Shown piece by piece: positions 1-8,100 of a stretch of 64,000 bases of DNA. The translations under genes and the position numbers were made by a program. Where the stretch lies: contig DBYJ01000010.1 of assembly GCA_002309805.1 (NCBI GenBank), positions 531 to 64,530 of the forward strand, read 5' to 3'. Source of the stretch: Bacteroidales bacterium UBA1189 (GTDB lineage Bacteria; Bacteroidota; Bacteroidia; Bacteroidales; Bacteroidaceae). Each line of letters starts with the position of its first letter. The stretch's first letter is position 1. Under the pieces are notes generated by a model, which saw only the letters and a program-made list of their open reading frames with translations, ran no database searches and was not told where the DNA came from.

Positions 1-855
1 AACTCCAGCGGTTCGTGGAACGACACCACGCAGAGTCCCGTCGACTGCATGAGCGACCCCATTGCCCGCAAACGCGCCATGAAGTGGATGCAGAGCCAAG
101 GCGTCAAGGGCATCAAGGTCGATTTCTGGGGTGGCGACAAGCAGGAGACCATGCGCCTCTACGAGCAGGTGCTCTGCGACGCCAACGAGTACGGCATCAT
201 GTGCATCTTCCACGGCTGCACCCTGCCCCGCGGCTGGGAGCGCATGTACCCCAACTACGTGGGTAGCGAGGCAGTCCTTGCCAGCGAGAACATGAAGTTC
301 AGCCAGCATGCCGACGATATGGAGGCCTTCAACGCCTGCCTGCATCCTTTTATCCGTAATACGGTAGGCTGCATGGAGTTTGGCGGTAGCGCCCTCAACA
401 AGCACTATAACCGCGACAACACTCATGGCACCACACGACTTACTGGCGATGGCTTCCAACTGGCTACAGCTATATTGTTCCAAAATCCCATTCAGAACTT
501 CGCCCTTACCCCCAACAATCTTACTGACGCCCCTGCCGATGCCATCCGCTTCATGAAGGATGTACCCACCACATGGGATGAAACGCGCTACCTCGGCGGT
601 TATCCTGGCAAAAACGCGGTATTGGCACGACGCCACGGAACTACTTGGTACGTAGCTGCTATCAACGCTGAAACTACACCGTTCACCTTCGATTTCGAAT
701 TCTCTACTTTAAATATAAAAGGTAATACGGCAGAGTGCTTTGCCGATGACAAGACGCTCACCTTCTCTGTCTCTCAAGTGAAGGCCAACAAGAAAGGCAT
801 CGTCCGTCTGACCATTCCAAAAAACGGAGGCACAGTCTTGAAAATTGAAAATTGA
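1..855 (+). CDS. Glycoside hydrolase family 97 protein, C-terminal part (start lies before the window)
   Basis: The frame is open from base 1, so about 284 C-terminal residues are present and the start codon is missing. It resembles the GH97 family (SusB-like alpha-glucosidases and alpha-galactosidases), exo-acting enzymes of the periplasm or outer membrane. The segment GIKVDFWGGDKQ (Asp at 121-123) matches the loop that in retaining GH97 members carries the nucleophile Asp; inverting SusB-type members have a different residue there, so a retaining, galactosidase-like mechanism is favoured, as inference. The C-terminal all-beta domain ends with repeated hydrophobic strands up to the stop. The last codons (KIEN) run into low-complexity 7-bp-period DNA that continues to the next gene. 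Adenine deaminase follows 51 bp downstream. The exact substrate is not decided by sequence. Confidence 0.88.
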   Translation, partial: NSSGSWNDTTQSPVDCMSDPIARKRAMKWMQSQGVKGIKVDFWGGDKQETMRLYEQVLCDANEYGIMCIFHGCTLPRGWERMYPNYVGSEAVLASENMKFSQHADDMEAFNACLHPFIRNTVGCMEFGGSALNKHYNRDNTHGTTRLTGDGFQLATAILFQNPIQNFALTPNNLTDAPADAIRFMKDVPTTWDETRYLGGYPGKNAVLARRHGTTWYVAAINAETTPFTFDFEFSTLNIKGNTAECFADDKTLTFSVSQVKANKKGIVRLTIPKNGGTVLKIEN

Positions 856-900
856 AGATTATTGATTAGAGATTGATGATTGAGGACTAATAATTGAGTT
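846..900. repeat. Heptamer-period low-complexity spacer
   Basis: The stretch between the GH97 gene and adenine deaminase is built from degenerate 7-bp units (aaattga, agattga, tgattga, taattga). The first units form the end of the GH97 coding sequence. It belongs to the same class of 7-bp-period spacers seen at many other gene boundaries in this window. Confidence 0.6.
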
Positions 901-906
901 TTTTCA

Positions 907-2586
907 ATGAACCATACCTTTCAAATAACAGGGCATATCGTTGATCCTCTGAGACAGAGGATTTACGACGGCACACTCATTATCAACGACGGACGCATCA
1001 CTTCCATTCTTCCTGCCGAAGATAATCTGCCATCCTCCTTCTTCAATCATCAATCTAACGACGACGCGCCCTTTATCCTTCCGGGCTTCATCGACAGCCA
1101 CGTTCACATTGAGAGCAGCATGCTGCTACCGGAGAACTTTGCCCACATTGCCGTCCAACATGGCACGGTTGCTGCCGTTGCCGATCCGCATGAGATTGCC
1201 AACGTGCTTGGCATCGAGGGTATCGACTTTATGATACAAAACGGACGTCAGGTTCCCTTCCACTTCTTCTTCGGTGCCCCCTCCTGCGTGCCCTGCACCT
1301 ACATGGAGTCCAGCGGTGCTGTCATCGGCGCCGACGACATCCGTGCCCTTATGCAGCGCGATGACATCGGGTTCCTCGGCGAAATGATGAATATGCCGGG
1401 CGTTCTTTTGGGCGACAAAGAGGTGCTGGAAAAGTTAAAGGCTGCACGCGATGCAGGAAAGCCAATCGACGGACATGCTCCAGGTCTTTCGGGAGAGGAA
1501 CTTCGGCACTATGCCGCCGAAGGAATCTCTACTGACCACGAGTGCTCATCGTTAGCTGAAGCCCAAGCACATATCGACGATGGCATGAAGGTGCTTATCC
1601 GCGAGGGAAGCGCTGCACAGAATTTCGAGTCTCTCTCTCCCCTGCTTGCCAGCTATGCCGATGAACTGATGTTCTGCACCGACGACAAGCACCCCGATGA
1701 CCTCATGAAGGGACACATCAACCTTATTGTCCGTCGTGCTGTAGCTAAGGGCTACCCGCTCTGGAACGTGCTGCGTGCTGCCTGCGTCACACCCGTACTG
1801 CACTACCATCTCCCCTGTGGCTTGCTCCAACAGGGTGACTCTGCCGATTTCATCCTTGTCGATAACCTCACCGACTTCAACGTCCTTGCTACTTGTATAG
1901 GAGGCAACCTTTTCAACCGCTTTGCCCAACTTCCCGTCAGCCAGTCGTGGAAGAGGGACGAATGGCCAAACAACTTCCATGCCCAACCCATTGCCCCCAA
2001 AGACCTCCACATTGCCCCTGAATCTGGCAACATCCATGTCATTACCGCCTTCAACGGCTCACTCTTCACTGGACAGAAGACCATGAAGGCAAACATTGTC
2101 GAAGGTAATGTCATTTCTAACGTAGAAAGCGACGTACTAAAGATAGTAGTTCTCAACCGCTATGCCCCCTCCCAACCAGCCATAGGCTTTATCAAGGGTT
2201 TCGGGCTTCGGCGCGGAGCATTAGCATCCACTATTGCCCACGACAGCCACAACATCGTTGCCGTCGGCACCAGCGACGAGGCAATTGCTACTGCTATCAA
2301 CCACGTCATCCAGCTTGGTGGCGGCATTGTCGTAGAGGATGCAGAGCGTTATGATGCACTTCCCCTCCCCATTGCCGGACTCATCAGCCCCCTCTCTGCT
2401 GCCGACACGGCCATTGCCTACGCCCGACTGACCACCCGCGCCAAAGCCCTCGGCTGTGTCTTCGATGCTCCCTTCATGACACTCTCCTTCATGGCGCTGC
2501 CTGTCATCCCCAAACTGAAGATGACCGACAAGGGCCTTTTCGATACGGCACTCTTCCGACACATATCACCATTTGTGACAAATTAA
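907..2586 (+). CDS. ade: Adenine deaminase
   Basis: 559 residues, the usual length for Ade, a cytosolic amidohydrolase that converts adenine to hypoxanthine and ammonia for purine salvage. Residues about 58-72 (PGFIDSHVHIESSML) hold the HxH metal-binding motif of the amidohydrolase barrel. DPHEIANVLG and the MMNMPGVL segment that follow, then GHAPGLSG and TDHE, give the remaining metal-ligand and active-site positions typical of bacterial adenine deaminases. The C-terminal third (IAHDSHNIVAVG, and IQLGGG leading into PLPIAGL) is the adenine deaminase C-terminal domain. The first ATG is used; it follows a short heptamer-repeat spacer after GH97. Transketolase starts 54 bp downstream on the same strand, so co-transcription is possible, with no functional link obvious. 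Confidence 0.95.
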   Translation: MNHTFQITGHIVDPLRQRIYDGTLIINDGRITSILPAEDNLPSSFFNHQSNDDAPFILPGFIDSHVHIESSMLLPENFAHIAVQHGTVAAVADPHEIANVLGIEGIDFMIQNGRQVPFHFFFGAPSCVPCTYMESSGAVIGADDIRALMQRDDIGFLGEMMNMPGVLLGDKEVLEKLKAARDAGKPIDGHAPGLSGEELRHYAAEGISTDHECSSLAEAQAHIDDGMKVLIREGSAAQNFESLSPLLASYADELMFCTDDKHPDDLMKGHINLIVRRAVAKGYPLWNVLRAACVTPVLHYHLPCGLLQQGDSADFILVDNLTDFNVLATCIGGNLFNRFAQLPVSQSWKRDEWPNNFHAQPIAPKDLHIAPESGNIHVITAFNGSLFTGQKTMKANIVEGNVISNVESDVLKIVVLNRYAPSQPAIGFIKGFGLRRGALASTIAHDSHNIVAVGTSDEAIATAINHVIQLGGGIVVEDAERYDALPLPIAGLISPLSAADTAIAYARLTTRAKALGCVFDAPFMTLSFMALPVIPKLKMTDKGLFDTALFRHISPFVTN

Positions 2587-2640
2587 AAAACAAGACCATT
2601 ATAATCCCATAAACCTATAATTTTATAACTAACAACCAAA

Positions 2641-4653
2641 ATGAACAACATTCAGACAATGAACCACGCAGCCGACAACATCCGCATTCTGGCTGCATCG
2701 ATGGTAGAGAAAGCGAAATCCGGTCATCCGGGCGGCGCCATGGGTGGAGCCGATTTCATCAACGTGCTTTTCAGCGAATACCTCGTCTACGACCCCAAGA
2801 ACCCCACATGGGAAGGCCGTGACCGTTTCTTCCTCGACCCCGGCCACATGGCTCCCATGCTTTACAGCGTGCTTGCCCTCAGCGGCAAGTTCTCTATGGA
2901 CGAACTGTCGCAGCTTCGTCAGTGGGGCTCTCCCACTCCAGGACATCCCGAGGTGAACGTGGCCCGCGGCATCGAGAATACCAGCGGCCCCCTCGGGCAG
3001 GGACATACTTTCGCTGTCGGCGCTGCCATTGCCGAGAAGTTCCTCGCAGCTCGTCTGGGCAAGGAGGTAATGCACCACACCATCTACGCCTATATCTCCG
3101 ATGGCGGCGTTGAGGAAGAAATCAGCCAGGGTGCAGGGCGAATTGCCGGTCACCTCGGCCTTGACAACCTCGTTATGTTCTACGACAGCAACGACATCCA
3201 GCTCTCCACCGCTTGTGACGAGGTCACCAGCGAGGATGTAGCCAAGAAGTACGAGGCTTGGGGCTGGCACGTCATCACTATCAATGGCCACGATGTTGCC
3301 CAGATTCGTACGGCCCTCGACGAGGCCAAGGCCACCGAAGACAAGCCTACCCTCATCATCGGCAAGTGTATCATGGGCAAGGGTGCCCTGAAGGCCGACG
3401 GTAGCAGCTACGAACGCAACTGCGCTACTCACGGCGCTCCTCTTGGTGGCGATGCCTATGTCAATACCGTCCGTGCCCTTGGCGGCGACCCTGCAAATCC
3501 CTTCGTCATCTTCGACGATGTGAAGGAGCTCTATGCCAAGCGTGCAGCTGAACTGGAGACAATCTGCGCCGCCCGTCAGGCCGAGAAAGCCGCGTGGGCA
3601 GCTTCGAATCCCGACAAGGCCGTCAAGATGGCCGAGTGGTTTGCCGGCAAAGTGCCCGCCGTCGATTGGGCAGGCATCCAGCAGAAGGCCGATGCTGCCA
3701 CCCGCGGCGCCAGCGCCACCGTCCTCGGCGCCCTCGCCGAACAGGTGGAGAACATGATTTGCGCCAGTGCCGACCTCAGCAACTCCGACAAAACCGACGG
3801 ATTCCTCAAGAAGACCCACGCCTTCAAGCGCGACGACTTCAGCGGCGCCTTCTTTCAGGCTGGCGTGGCTGAGCTCACCATGGCCTGCTGCTGCATCGGC
3901 ATGGCCCTCCATGGCGGCGTCATCCCCGCCTGTGGCACCTTCTTCGTCTTTTCCGATTACATGAAGCCCGCCGTCCGCATGGCAGCCCTCATGGAACTGC
4001 CCGTCAAGTTCATATGGACCCACGACGCCTTCCGTGTCGGCGAGGATGGCCCCACGCACGAGCCCGTCGAACAGGAAGCCCAAATCCGCCTTATGGAAAA
4101 GCTCCACAACCACAGCGGACATCCCTCCATGCTAGTGCTCCGTCCTGCTGATGCCGAGGAGACCACAGTTTGCTGGCGACTGGCAATGGAGAACACCTCC
4201 ACGCCTACAGCCCTTGTGCTCAGCCGCCAAAACATCACAAACCTCCCCGCAGGCAACAACTACAGCCAAGCCGCACGCGGCGCCTACATCGTTGAGGGCA
4301 GCGAAGCCAACCCCGATGTCATCCTCCTTGCCAGCGGCTCCGAAGTCAGCACGCTTGTCAGCGGTGCTCCCCTGCTCCGTGCCGACGGTCTGAAGGTGCG
4401 CATCGTCAGCGTCCCCTCCGAAGGCCTCTTCCGTTGCCAGCCGAAGGACTACCAGCAGAGTGTCCTGCCCGCAGGCGTCAAGAAGTTCGGTCTCACCGCT
4501 GGTCTTCCCGTCACCCTCGAAGGACTTGTCGGTGCCGACGGAAACGTCTGGGGTCTCACCAGCTTTGGTTTCTCCGCCCCCTACAAGGTGCTCGACGAGA
4601 AACTCGGCTTCACTGCCCAAAACGTTTACGATCAGGTGAAGAAACTCTTCTAA
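2641..4653 (+). CDS. tkt: Transketolase
   Basis: 670 residues, full-length cytosolic transketolase of the pentose phosphate pathway; it moves two-carbon ketol units between sugar phosphates using thiamine diphosphate. Early residues (SGHPGGAMGGADF, LDPGHMAPMLYS, NTSGPLGQG) are the family signatures. The ThDP-binding segment begins at SDGGVEEEISQGAGRIAG and ends in DSND. The pyrimidine-binding half contains THDAFRVGEDGPTHEPVEQ and LRPADAEET. The C-terminal domain closes with LDEKLGFTAQNVYDQVKKLF. A strong hairpin lies just after the stop. A separate, split transketolase occurs in the polysaccharide locus at 42-44 kb and is unlikely to serve the same pathway. Confidence 0.96.
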   Translation: MNNIQTMNHAADNIRILAASMVEKAKSGHPGGAMGGADFINVLFSEYLVYDPKNPTWEGRDRFFLDPGHMAPMLYSVLALSGKFSMDELSQLRQWGSPTPGHPEVNVARGIENTSGPLGQGHTFAVGAAIAEKFLAARLGKEVMHHTIYAYISDGGVEEEISQGAGRIAGHLGLDNLVMFYDSNDIQLSTACDEVTSEDVAKKYEAWGWHVITINGHDVAQIRTALDEAKATEDKPTLIIGKCIMGKGALKADGSSYERNCATHGAPLGGDAYVNTVRALGGDPANPFVIFDDVKELYAKRAAELETICAARQAEKAAWAASNPDKAVKMAEWFAGKVPAVDWAGIQQKADAATRGASATVLGALAEQVENMICASADLSNSDKTDGFLKKTHAFKRDDFSGAFFQAGVAELTMACCCIGMALHGGVIPACGTFFVFSDYMKPAVRMAALMELPVKFIWTHDAFRVGEDGPTHEPVEQEAQIRLMEKLHNHSGHPSMLVLRPADAEETTVCWRLAMENTSTPTALVLSRQNITNLPAGNNYSQAARGAYIVEGSEANPDVILLASGSEVSTLVSGAPLLRADGLKVRIVSVPSEGLFRCQPKDYQQSVLPAGVKKFGLTAGLPVTLEGLVGADGNVWGLTSFGFSAPYKVLDEKLGFTAQNVYDQVKKLF

Positions 4654-4679
4654 CCCCAGCCGCACAATCCCTCTACAGC

Positions 4680-4711
4680 AAAACGTGCCGTCCATCCAGA
4701 CGACACGTTTT
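4680..4711 (+). terminator. Rho-independent-type terminator after transketolase
   Basis: Inverted repeat aaaacgtgccgt / acgacacgtttt with one mismatch and a short loop, 26 bp after the tkt stop, followed by cttatttcc. The T-rich end is weak, but position and stem strength fit a terminator. Confidence 0.7.
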
Positions 4712-4818
4712 CTTATTTCCAAAAGACGATAATCCGTTTCGTTAAAAAAATGACGTTTTATTACTGAGATATTAAGATATAGCCACAAAGAAGGGAAACG
4801 GGTGCGGCAAGGGCATCG

Positions 4819-4889
4819 TCAAAAGGGGGGACTGTTCCCACAGAAGGGGGCGCTGTACTGACAGAAGGGGGCGTTATTTCCACAGCCCC
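4819..4889. repeat. 21-bp-period array A (three units plus a partial one)
   Basis: Units begin at 4819, 4840 and 4861, exactly 21 bp apart, with a partial fourth at 4882. Units two and three share acagaaggggg and then diverge; unit one keeps the G-run at the same phase. The constant half alternates with a variable half. No coding function is supported. Confidence 0.75.
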
Positions 4890-4934
4890 TTGTTCTGCGC
4901 GCGCAGAATCAAACGCTGGCAAAATAGGACGAAC

Positions 4935-4971
4935 AATCGAGGGGAGGAAGCTGCGCTTCCTCCCCTCGATT
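4935..4971 (-). terminator. Perfect 16-bp hairpin ending the minus-strand operon
   Basis: aatcgaggggaggaag and its exact complement flank the loop ctgcg. It lies 21 bp beyond the stop codon of the small peptide gene at 4993-5133 and is the expected end of the transcript that begins near 10.5 kb. Confidence 0.75.
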
Positions 4972-4992
4972 TACACTCAGGATGTGGGACGA

Positions 4993-5133
4993 TTACCACC
5001 CAGCATCCCAGCGACGGCGATTGGACAACTGGCCAGAGTCCGTCTCCTCGTTGTTAAGGCCAGGACTTGCTGCTATTATTTGTTCAATGTGAACTTCCTG
5101 CACTTCAATCGTGGGCTGAATATATTTTTTCAT
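4993..5133 (-). CDS. Small 46-residue conserved-type peptide, function unknown
   Basis: A 46-codon frame starts with ATG at 5133 (MKKYIQPTIEVQEVHIEQ) and ends with TAA at 4993. It starts 45 bp after the stop of the giant secreted protein gene on the same strand and is followed at once by a strong terminator, so it is probably the last cistron of that transcript. The make-up, MKKY + P + alternating hydrophobic/charged strand + Ala-Ala-Ser, then an acidic and finally an Arg-rich segment (SNRRRWDAGW), resembles very short uncharacterised proteins I associate with Prevotella genomes. No signal peptide or membrane segment is present. The role is unknown; the reading frame rests on start, stop, context and family-like look, not on an alignment. 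Confidence 0.6.
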   Translation of the reverse strand: MKKYIQPTIEVQEVHIEQIIAASPGLNNEETDSGQLSNRRRWDAGW

Positions 5134-5178
5134 CGTTGTATCTGATTTAATGCGTTAAACATCTGAACTGACAATCTC

Positions 5179-8100
5179 TTACTTCACCATGACCTTCTTT
5201 CCGTTCACGATATAGATGCCACGAGTGACGCTCGTTACACGGCGGCCCGTCAAGTCGTAGATGACGGCATTCTCTTCCATAGCCTTGACAGCCTCCACCA
5301 TTGTGGCATCGTCCAGACGGAAGCCGATGGCTTCTGGAGCGCCCTTAAAGTGCAGCTCAAGCACAGCCTTATAGGGCTCACAATGCGCCGATGTGCCTCC
5401 CGTACCCTTCTGCCAGTAGAAGCCGATACCCTTCGATTCATCGTTGGCAAGAATGTAGCAGTACGTGCCACCTAGTTCATCACCTTCGAAGGTCGCTCCT
5501 TCTGTTGTACCGACAAGACAGTTCCCTTCAGGGACATGTAACTTCAACCCATCATTCTTGACAAACTTCACCATTCCTGCATCGCCCTTAAGCAGCACAC
5601 CTGTGCTGGCCGGGACACCATCTTCGATTTCTTCCTTCTCCAAAACACTGTCATCGACACCTGTAACGGCATAGGCAGTCACGCCTTCGGGTGTTTCAGC
5701 TGTGAACGGCAGGCAGAGCGTTGCCCAGCCAGCATCGGTGATGGTCTTGTAGAACGACTCAGGCTCGCTGCTTTCGTCGCCATCCCTCACGTAGAGATAG
5801 ACATCCTGCTGACCAGAACCATAGCAAGCGAACAAAGCATTACTACCACTACTATTAAAGCGCATTAAATTGCGTTCTTTATCACCCTGTGCCTTTATAG
5901 TTGCAGAACCATTTGTACCAAAGCTGATGGTCCACTTAGCGTTGTCATCGGGCAATACTTCAGCATTCGTAGTTTTCAAATAATTTTTATCACTACTTGC
6001 AGCATAGAGATAACCTGTAGAGGCTTCGTTTTCGTCATAGAAGACATAGCCAGCAGAGCATCCAGAGACGACAAACTCATAAACCTCAGCTTCAGGATCG
6101 ACGCGGACGCCATCATCACCGCTCTGTCTGACAGCCACTGCTGCGCGGTTATTACCCTTATCTTTGCCCATTGCATAGAATTCGGTATCGTTCTTACCGA
6201 CGACGATGTAGTGCTTGCCTGGATTGATAGACGTTGCCAAAGTGTAGAGCGTGGACACATCCTCTTTTGCCGAAGCATAGATATAAACGTCATCATTAGG
6301 CATTTCGAACGAATAGCGGTTCAGGCTGATGTAAGTTGTTTCAACATCAACTTCACCTACTGTGGTGACGAAGAGTTCATCAAGAATATAGCCCGCTGCA
6401 GGGTCAACAGTCAGATAGACGGTTATTCCTTCATACAACTCATCGCCTTCTTCTATAGCGAAGATACCATCATCGGCTGTAACCGAAATGTTCGTCATCT
6501 TATCGAAAGAAATGGTGTATGTCGGGATTTCAACATACTTTGCCAAAGTAATATTGCCCAAGGCGACATTGCCGTTCTTCTTTTCCGTATAGATCCACTT
6601 TATATACCTCACGTCAGCATCCAAGGTCATAAACTGTTCCGACTGAGTAGCACCAAGCTCCGTATATGTTTCCAATGTACTGAAGGTCACACCGTCGGCC
6701 GAAGTCTGCACCGTGAACGTACCTTCTGAGAAGCCATTGCCCTTGATGTCATAACTGAGCACTCCAGGACGTTCGTCGAATTGCAGAAGAAGATAATCAC
6801 CCGTAGTATCAAAGCCCATCTTAGGTGAGCTGGAATAAGTCTTCACACCCAATCCTTCTTGCGCCAAGCCATCGGGCAAGTTTCCAGTTCCATCTCCGTC
6901 ATATACAAACGGCAACGTGGCAACCGAGGGAGCCTCGTACTTAGCCTGATTGATGGTGACGACGTTGGAGCTGAATACGTCTGCACCAACACTGGCAAAG
7001 ACCCTCAAATAGGCTGTGCGGTCTGCATAATCGTTGTCTTCATAATATAGCATCACTGATTCTGCGTCAGCAGAGGCTTCAATCCAATCGTAAGTGGTTG
7101 CGGTATTCCCCTCGGCATCTTCGTAGAACGTCACGCCAACCCCATCGAAGTTATCCAGATTCTCTATGCTCACAGAAAGCCCAAACTCTCCTGCCAAACC
7201 AGGGACATTAATCGTCACCGGAGTGACGGTTATGGAAGGCTCTGCACTAACTATCTCCTCAATGTCATCCGTTGAGTGAGGGGCGATTTCTTTGGTGTCA
7301 TTAAACAGAACAAACACACCAGTAACGTTATACTGCTTCCCGCTCTCTAAATCAGGAAGAGTGATGAACAAATTATAGGGTTTAAGCGTATTCCCATCGC
7401 CATCCACAAAGTTAGTTCCATCATAAGTCACATTTTCAATCGTTACCACAGCACCAGTGTTCACTCCGCTGAGGTCTGCAATCGTCGTTTCGAAAGGAGG
7501 AATCAGACCTTCTTTTTCTACAGACAAATCTCCTGTTATTTCAGTAAGTTCTGCGGAACCCTTATACAACTGGACTTTGCACGGAACGGTTCCTGAAAGC
7601 AGGTCGCCTACTTCAAAGCCATGATCCGCCTGATAGATGATGAATCCCTTTTCGCCATCGGTAACGTAGGCATTCTTGCCTTTGACTCCTGACACATACC
7701 ATGAGTTAAAGGTTACGAAGCAATCCGTTGCGGTAGTTCCCACTTCCGTAGCCTTTGCAAAAATGGCCTCTATGGTGGTCATAGGCGTCTCTATAGTAAA
7801 GGTGGCGGTTGCATCGTTGCTATAATCATCACCGACGTAGGCATAAGCCACTAAGGTTGTTGACTCCGAGATGGTAATCGGGCCTGTATATGGAGAAGAA
7901 AGAGAAACACCTCCTTCACCATTTTCGAAGTAATATTCAATCGTAGCACCTGGGGTATCACATGCTATCGCTACTTCCACAGATTCCACGAAGGTTCCGC
8001 CATCAGGGTCAAACGTCGGCGTGGCGACGGTGCTGTACTTCGTCAGATTGATGTTGCCCAAGGCGACATTGCCAGACGCTTTCTCCGTATAAACCCACTT

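Larger units (their letters stand above)
4712..4992. other. Intergenic region between convergent units (tkt and the large minus-strand operon)
   Basis: No gene is seen here on either strand. The region holds, from left to right, A/T-rich DNA, a 21-bp-period array (4819-4889), a GC-rich stretch, and a strong hairpin (4935-4971). The plus strand has a long open frame across the array, but no ATG opens it and an in-frame stop precedes it. Confidence 0.6.

Noticed and set aside
2629..4122. Long open frame of 497 codons on the minus strand inside transketolase
   Set aside because: It is the antisense shadow of tkt: G/C-rich codon bias leaves the opposite frame open, and its translation shows no family motif.
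4801..5035. Plus-strand coding region through array A with seven-residue repeats
   Set aside because: An in-frame stop precedes it and there is no ATG; it follows a terminator.
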